Positions 14,462 to 17,629 of a DNA stretch of 17,629 bases are shown here, one piece after another. How positions within the stretch are numbered: the first letter of the stretch is position 1; each line of letters opens with the position of its first letter. Source of the stretch: Deltaproteobacteria bacterium. Lineage in GTDB: Bacteria; Desulfobacterota; B13-G15. The stretch covers positions 1 to 17,629 of the forward strand of contig QMLK01000001.1 of NCBI GenBank assembly GCA_003646705.1. Direction: 5' to 3'. The notes under the pieces were generated by a model that saw only the letters and a list, made by a program, of their open reading frames with translations, was not told where the DNA came from and searched no databases. A program made the position numbers and the translations under genes.

Positions 14462-15775
14462 ATGGACTACACGGTCAAGGACGTGCTGAAGGCGGAGGTG
14501 AGACCTGCCCTCGGCTGTACGGAGCCGGTGGCCGTAGCCCTGGGTGCTGCCGCCGCGGCCTCGCTGCTTGCAGGGGGTCGGATCGACTCCATCGAGGTAT
14601 GGGTCGATCCCAACACCTTCAAGAACGGCCTGGCGGTCTCCATCCCGGGGACCAGGGGGCTCTCGGGCCTCGACCTGGCCGCGGCCCTCGGGGCCGTAGG
14701 TGGCGATCCCAGCCTTGGGCTAGAGGTCCTCAGGCCTGTGGATGAAGAAGCACTGGAGAGGGCGAAGGAGTTGCTCGGGCGGGGCGCGGTCAAGATCCAC
14801 CTCTTCTCCGAGCCTGGGCTTCACGTCAAGACCGTGCTGAGGGCTGAGGGCCATCGGGCCACGTCGGTGGTCAAGGGGCTCCACGACCGGATAGTCCGCC
14901 TCGCCCTTGACGACAGGGAGGTCAAGGAGAGCCCCCTCCTGTCAGAGCTGGAGGAAGGGGAGGGGGAACCTCTGGGCTCCCTCGAGGGGTGGCTCAAGGG
15001 GCTCTCTCTGGAGGAGTTGGTGGGCTTGACGGGGGATCTCGATGGAGAGGACCTGGAGTTCCTCGAACTAGGCGTGATCTACAATCTCCGTCTGGCCGAA
15101 TACGGGCTCAGGCACGGGCCGGGCCTCGGGGTGGGCAAGGCCCTGGAGATGTTGGTCCGCGAGAGGCTCATCAAGAGGGACATGGTCCTCCAGGCCAAGA
15201 TCATCACCTCGGCCGCAGCCGATGCCCGGATGGCGGGGGTCAAGTTGCCCGCCATGGCCTCGGCCGGAAGCGGCAACCACGGCCTCACGGCGGTGCTGCC
15301 CATATGGGCGGTCAAGGACTTCGTCCAGTGCGACCACAGGAAGGTGCTCGAGGCCATCTGCCTGAGCCACCTCGTGACGGCCTACGTCAAGGCCCACATA
15401 GGTAGGCTCTCGGCGGTGTGTGGCTGTTCGGTGGCCGCGGGCTCGGGGGCGGCCGCGGGGGTGACCTATCTCATGGGGGGTGACCTACGACAGATAGCAG
15501 GGGCCATAAACAACCTGATCGAGGACCTCGCCGGGGTGATCTGCGACGGCGCGAAGGAGGCATGTGCCCTTAAGGTGGGAACAGCCGCTGGTACGGCCGT
15601 GCAGGCGGCCCTGCTGGCCTTGAAGGGCGTCAGCGTCAGCCCGAGGGACGGACTCGTCGGAGAAAGGGTGGAGCAGACGGTGAAAAACCTCGGCCTCTTG
15701 AGCCGAGAGGGCATGACGGAAGCCGATCGCACCGTCCTCAGGATCGTGATGGCCAAACAGCCCGTCGTGGGCTGA
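14462..15775 (+). CDS. UPF0597 / L-cysteine desulfidase-like protein (serine dehydratase alpha-like)
   Basis: This 437-residue cytoplasmic protein belongs to the UPF0597 family (E. coli CyuA/YhaM, archaeal L-cysteine desulfidase), related to Fe-S L-serine dehydratase alpha chains. Characterised members use a 4Fe-4S cluster, without PLP, to convert L-cysteine to pyruvate, ammonia and sulfide. Visible signatures are RPALGCTEPVAVALG (C19), MASAGSGNHGLTAVLP (266-280), HIGRLSAVCGCSVAAGSGA (C320, C322) and ICDGAKEACALKVGTAAG (C361, C368). C19, one of C320/C322, and C361 are candidate cluster ligands. Length is normal for the family (about 430). It begins three bases after the GntR stop, with AAGGAG further upstream. 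As last gene of the operon it could be a desulfidase or a dehydratase for another hydroxy- or thio-amino acid. Confidence 0.88.
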   Translation: MDYTVKDVLKAEVRPALGCTEPVAVALGAAAAASLLAGGRIDSIEVWVDPNTFKNGLAVSIPGTRGLSGLDLAAALGAVGGDPSLGLEVLRPVDEEALERAKELLGRGAVKIHLFSEPGLHVKTVLRAEGHRATSVVKGLHDRIVRLALDDREVKESPLLSELEEGEGEPLGSLEGWLKGLSLEELVGLTGDLDGEDLEFLELGVIYNLRLAEYGLRHGPGLGVGKALEMLVRERLIKRDMVLQAKIITSAAADARMAGVKLPAMASAGSGNHGLTAVLPIWAVKDFVQCDHRKVLEAICLSHLVTAYVKAHIGRLSAVCGCSVAAGSGAAAGVTYLMGGDLRQIAGAINNLIEDLAGVICDGAKEACALKVGTAAGTAVQAALLALKGVSVSPRDGLVGERVEQTVKNLGLLSREGMTEADRTVLRIVMAKQPVVG

Positions 15776-15782
15776 GGCTTCG

Positions 15783-15811
15783 TTGACACCCCTCCCTTCG
15801 GGTGCTATTTT
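15783..15811 (+). promoter_or_regulatory. Promoter of the M16 peptidase pair (leaderless layout)
   Basis: A perfect TTGACA (15783-15788), a 17-base spacer, and TATTTT (15806-15811) preceded by TGC (extended -10). Expected transcription start is near 15818, three bases before the ATG at 15821, leaving no room for a Shine-Dalgarno sequence, and none is present. A five-pair hairpin CACCC...GGGTG (15787-15791 with 15800-15804) lies within the spacer, followed by the T-rich -10; it could also weakly terminate the upstream operon. Confidence 0.65.
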
Positions 15812-15820
15812 CCCCCACCG

Positions 15821-17116
15821 ATGAAGGAGCTCTTGGACTTCAGACGCCACAGGCTGGACAACGGCCTCCGGGTGTTGGTCCTCGAGGACCACACCTTGCC
15901 CATCCTCTCCTTCCAGCTCCACTTCGCCGCCGGGTCCCGGCATGAGCGGCCGGGCATCACGGGCATCTCCCACCTCTTTGAGCACATGATGTTTCGGGGC
16001 ACCAAGCGCTTGGGGCCCGAGGAGTTCTCCAAGATCATCCAGGCCCGAGGCGGCGTGGTCAACGCCTTCACCACCCAGGACCACACCACCTACTTCGAGA
16101 ACGTCCCGGCCGAGGAGCTCGAGCTAGTGGTGGAGCTGGAGGCCCATAGGCTCAAGGAGCTCCAGATAACCGCTGAGAGCTTGGCCACCGAGCGGGAGGT
16201 GGTCCGAAGTGAGCGGAAGATGCGGATCGCCACGAGCCCCTTTGGCGCCGTGATCGAGGAACTCTTCGCCCTGGCCTACCTGAGGCATCCCTATCGCTGG
16301 CCCATCATCGGCTGGGACCACGACATCAGACGCCTGACCTTGGGGGAATGCCTCGATTACTTCCGCCTCCGCTATGCCCCGAACAACGCCGTGATCGTGG
16401 TGGCGGGGGATGTGGACCCTTCCAGGGTCCTCGACCTCATCCAGAGGCATTACGGTGACCTCCCCCCTCAGGCGCTTCCTGAGGAGGCCGTAGAGCCCGA
16501 TCCGCCCCAGCGGGGGGAGCGGCGGGCGGTCTTCAAGAAGGTGGCCCAACTTGAGGCCTTCTTCGCCGCCTTCCACGTCCCAGGCCTTGAGGACCCCGAC
16601 GTCTTCCCCCTCCTCGCCTTGGCCCACATCCTGTCCTCGGGCAGGTCCTCTCGCCTCTGGCGGAGGTTCGTCAAGACGGGAAGGGCCGCCGAGGCGAGCG
16701 TGATGCTCGACCCTCCCCCCTTCTGGCCCAAGGACCCGGCCTTGATGGTCCTCTACGCCGTGGTGGCCCCGGGGGGGTCGATAGGGGAGCTGGAGGAAGG
16801 GATGTGGGAGGAGGTCGAAGCCTTGAAGGAGGGAAGGTTCGAAGAGGAGGAGGTCTCCAAGGCCAAGAAGGGGCTCCGTTCCTCCTTCCTCATGAGGCTT
16901 CAGACCCTCTTCTTCAGGGGTTTGCTGGGGGGGATCTACGAGATCAAGGCCGGCGGCTTCGAAAAGGCCCATGATGTCCTCGAGGGCTACGAAGGGATCA
17001 CCCCCGGGAGGGTCCAGGAGGTCGCGAGGCGGTACCTCCACGAGGACAACCGCACGGTGGTGACCCTGAGGCCCGTCAGCCCCGAGGAGAACGAGCGGTT
17101 GGGGTTGCTCGAATGA
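15821..17116 (+). CDS. M16-family zinc metallopeptidase (pitrilysin/MPP-like), catalytic member
   Basis: This 431-residue peptidase is of the size and two-domain layout of the bacterial M16B group. The inverted zinc motif HxxEH is intact (H51, E54, H55 in SHLFEHMMFRGT), and a third ligand E131 (VVRSERKMR) lies 76 residues after H55, as in mitochondrial processing peptidase. RGGVVNAFTTQDHTTYFENVP is the usual substrate-strand segment. The C-terminal half (from about 180; FRLRYAPNNAVIVVAGDVD) is the inactive second domain. There is no signal peptide, so a cytoplasmic location or unusual export is implied. The following gene encodes a partner lacking the zinc motif and overlaps by ATGA. Such heterodimers cleave short peptides or processing intermediates; the substrate is unknown. 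Promoter spacing suggests a leaderless mRNA. Confidence 0.93.
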   Translation: MKELLDFRRHRLDNGLRVLVLEDHTLPILSFQLHFAAGSRHERPGITGISHLFEHMMFRGTKRLGPEEFSKIIQARGGVVNAFTTQDHTTYFENVPAEELELVVELEAHRLKELQITAESLATEREVVRSERKMRIATSPFGAVIEELFALAYLRHPYRWPIIGWDHDIRRLTLGECLDYFRLRYAPNNAVIVVAGDVDPSRVLDLIQRHYGDLPPQALPEEAVEPDPPQRGERRAVFKKVAQLEAFFAAFHVPGLEDPDVFPLLALAHILSSGRSSRLWRRFVKTGRAAEASVMLDPPPFWPKDPALMVLYAVVAPGGSIGELEEGMWEEVEALKEGRFEEEEVSKAKKGLRSSFLMRLQTLFFRGLLGGIYEIKAGGFEKAHDVLEGYEGITPGRVQEVARRYLHEDNRTVVTLRPVSPEENERLGLLE

Positions 17117-17629
17117 GCCTGCCCTTCAAGCCACAAGACCTGGTTCAGGCGGAGCTGCCCTCCGGGGTCAAGGTCCTCGCCCTGAGTTACCGCAAGCTCC
17201 CCCTCCTCTACGTGGTCTTGATGTTGAGGAGGGGGGCGGAGGGCGACCCCGAGGGAGAGGAGGGCCTTGCGGACCTTACGGCCGAGGCCCTCACCTTCGG
17301 CACCAGGGAGAAGGGGCCGGAGGAGCTCGTGCTGGCGGTGGAGCGCCTCGGGGCCTCCTTTTCCGCATCCTCGGGATGGGATGGCTCCTTCTTGCAACTG
17401 TCGGGGCTCTCAGAGGACCTCGAGGAATTGGTGGAGTTGGCCCGAGAGATCTACCTCGAGCCCAGCTTTCCCCCCGAAGAGGTGCAGAGGGCCGTTGAAC
17501 GCAGAGTGGCCAGGTTGGTCAAGTCGAGGGACGAGGCCGAGAGGGTGGCCGACGAGCTGATCTGGAAGGAGGCCATGGAGGGGACCCCCTATGCCCACCC
17601 CACCTACGGGACCTTGTCCTCGGTGAAGG
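17113..17629 (+). CDS. M16-family peptidase-like partner, non-catalytic (N-terminal part)
   Basis: The gene opens at ATG 17113, overlapping the stop of the M16 peptidase (ATGA), and runs off the right edge after 172 codons. The N-terminal fold matches M16: ELPSGVKVLALSYRKLPLLYV, then EEGLADLTAEALTFGT where active members have HLFEHMMFRGT. The three positions of HxxEH become D54, A57 and E58, so zinc cannot be bound in the usual way. Active/inactive M16 pairs are known as heterodimers, the inactive chain shaping the substrate chamber. No signal peptide is seen. The C-terminal half, including any R/Y substrate-binding pair, lies outside the window. Confidence 0.88.
   Translation, partial: MSLPFKPQDLVQAELPSGVKVLALSYRKLPLLYVVLMLRRGAEGDPEGEEGLADLTAEALTFGTREKGPEELVLAVERLGASFSASSGWDGSFLQLSGLSEDLEELVELAREIYLEPSFPPEEVQRAVERRVARLVKSRDEAERVADELIWKEAMEGTPYAHPTYGTLSSVK

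Noticed and set aside
15787..15811. Intrinsic terminator of the transporter operon.
   Set aside because: The stem has only five pairs with an eight-base loop and overlaps a near-consensus promoter; kept only as a possibility in the promoter entry.
16124..17041. Minus-strand open frame opposite the M16 peptidase.
   Set aside because: Antisense of a conserved zinc peptidase; no recognisable motif or SD.
1..17629. CRISPR arrays, tRNAs, rRNAs, insertion sequences, phage or toxin-antitoxin genes.
   Set aside because: Nothing resembling regularly spaced repeats, cloverleaf RNAs, transposases or integrases was seen on either strand.

Overview
The window comes from a G+C-rich bacterial chromosome. 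Gene order on the minus strand (nth, mfd, two parvulin-like lipoproteins, a SurA-like chaperone, pdxA) resembles what I recall of Desulfobacterota ('Deltaproteobacteria'). Frequent AGG arginine and ATA isoleucine codons and purine-rich coding strands suggest a thermophile. Both placements are inference. No rRNA, tRNA, CRISPR array, insertion sequence or phage gene was seen. The DNA is densely coding; the only gap above 100 bases without a gene is the divergent regulatory region at about 9129-9359.

Left end, plus strand (2-1225): the last 90 codons of uvrA, then a diadenylate cyclase with the DacZ layout (pyruvate-kinase-C-like N-terminus, DAC domain at the C-terminus) that would make c-di-AMP. 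Its stop codon collides with that of the convergent gene.

Minus-strand operon (9128 down to 1222): nth (endonuclease III), mfd (transcription-repair coupling factor), two parvulin-like lipoproteins, a SurA-like periplasmic chaperone, pdxA (vitamin B6 synthesis) and a half-size TSUP membrane protein. Neighbours overlap by 4 to about 25 bases or are nearly touching, so this looks like one translationally coupled transcript joining DNA repair, envelope protein folding and cofactor synthesis.

Plus-strand operon (9360-15775): a TAXI-type TRAP transporter (binding protein plus fused permease), a DapA-superfamily lyase, a PPC/DUF296 protein, a small zinc-ribbon protein, a GntR/FCD regulator and a UPF0597 / L-cysteine-desulfidase-like Fe-S enzyme. 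It reads as a self-contained uptake, breakdown and sensing unit for an organic or amino acid whose identity the sequence does not reveal. It is the best candidate here for an undescribed pathway. It starts from a strong sigma-70-type promoter with an inverted repeat in its spacer, followed by a leader of about 150 nt.

Right end (15821-17629): a pair of overlapping M16 (pitrilysin-like) peptidases, the first with an intact zinc motif and the second, cut by the window edge, without it.

A cross-cutting pattern: three genes that head transcripts (the diadenylate cyclase, nth and the first M16 peptidase) have a -10-like box only 7-9 bases before the ATG and no Shine-Dalgarno sequence, which predicts leaderless mRNAs, while most genes inside the operons carry good Shine-Dalgarno sequences.
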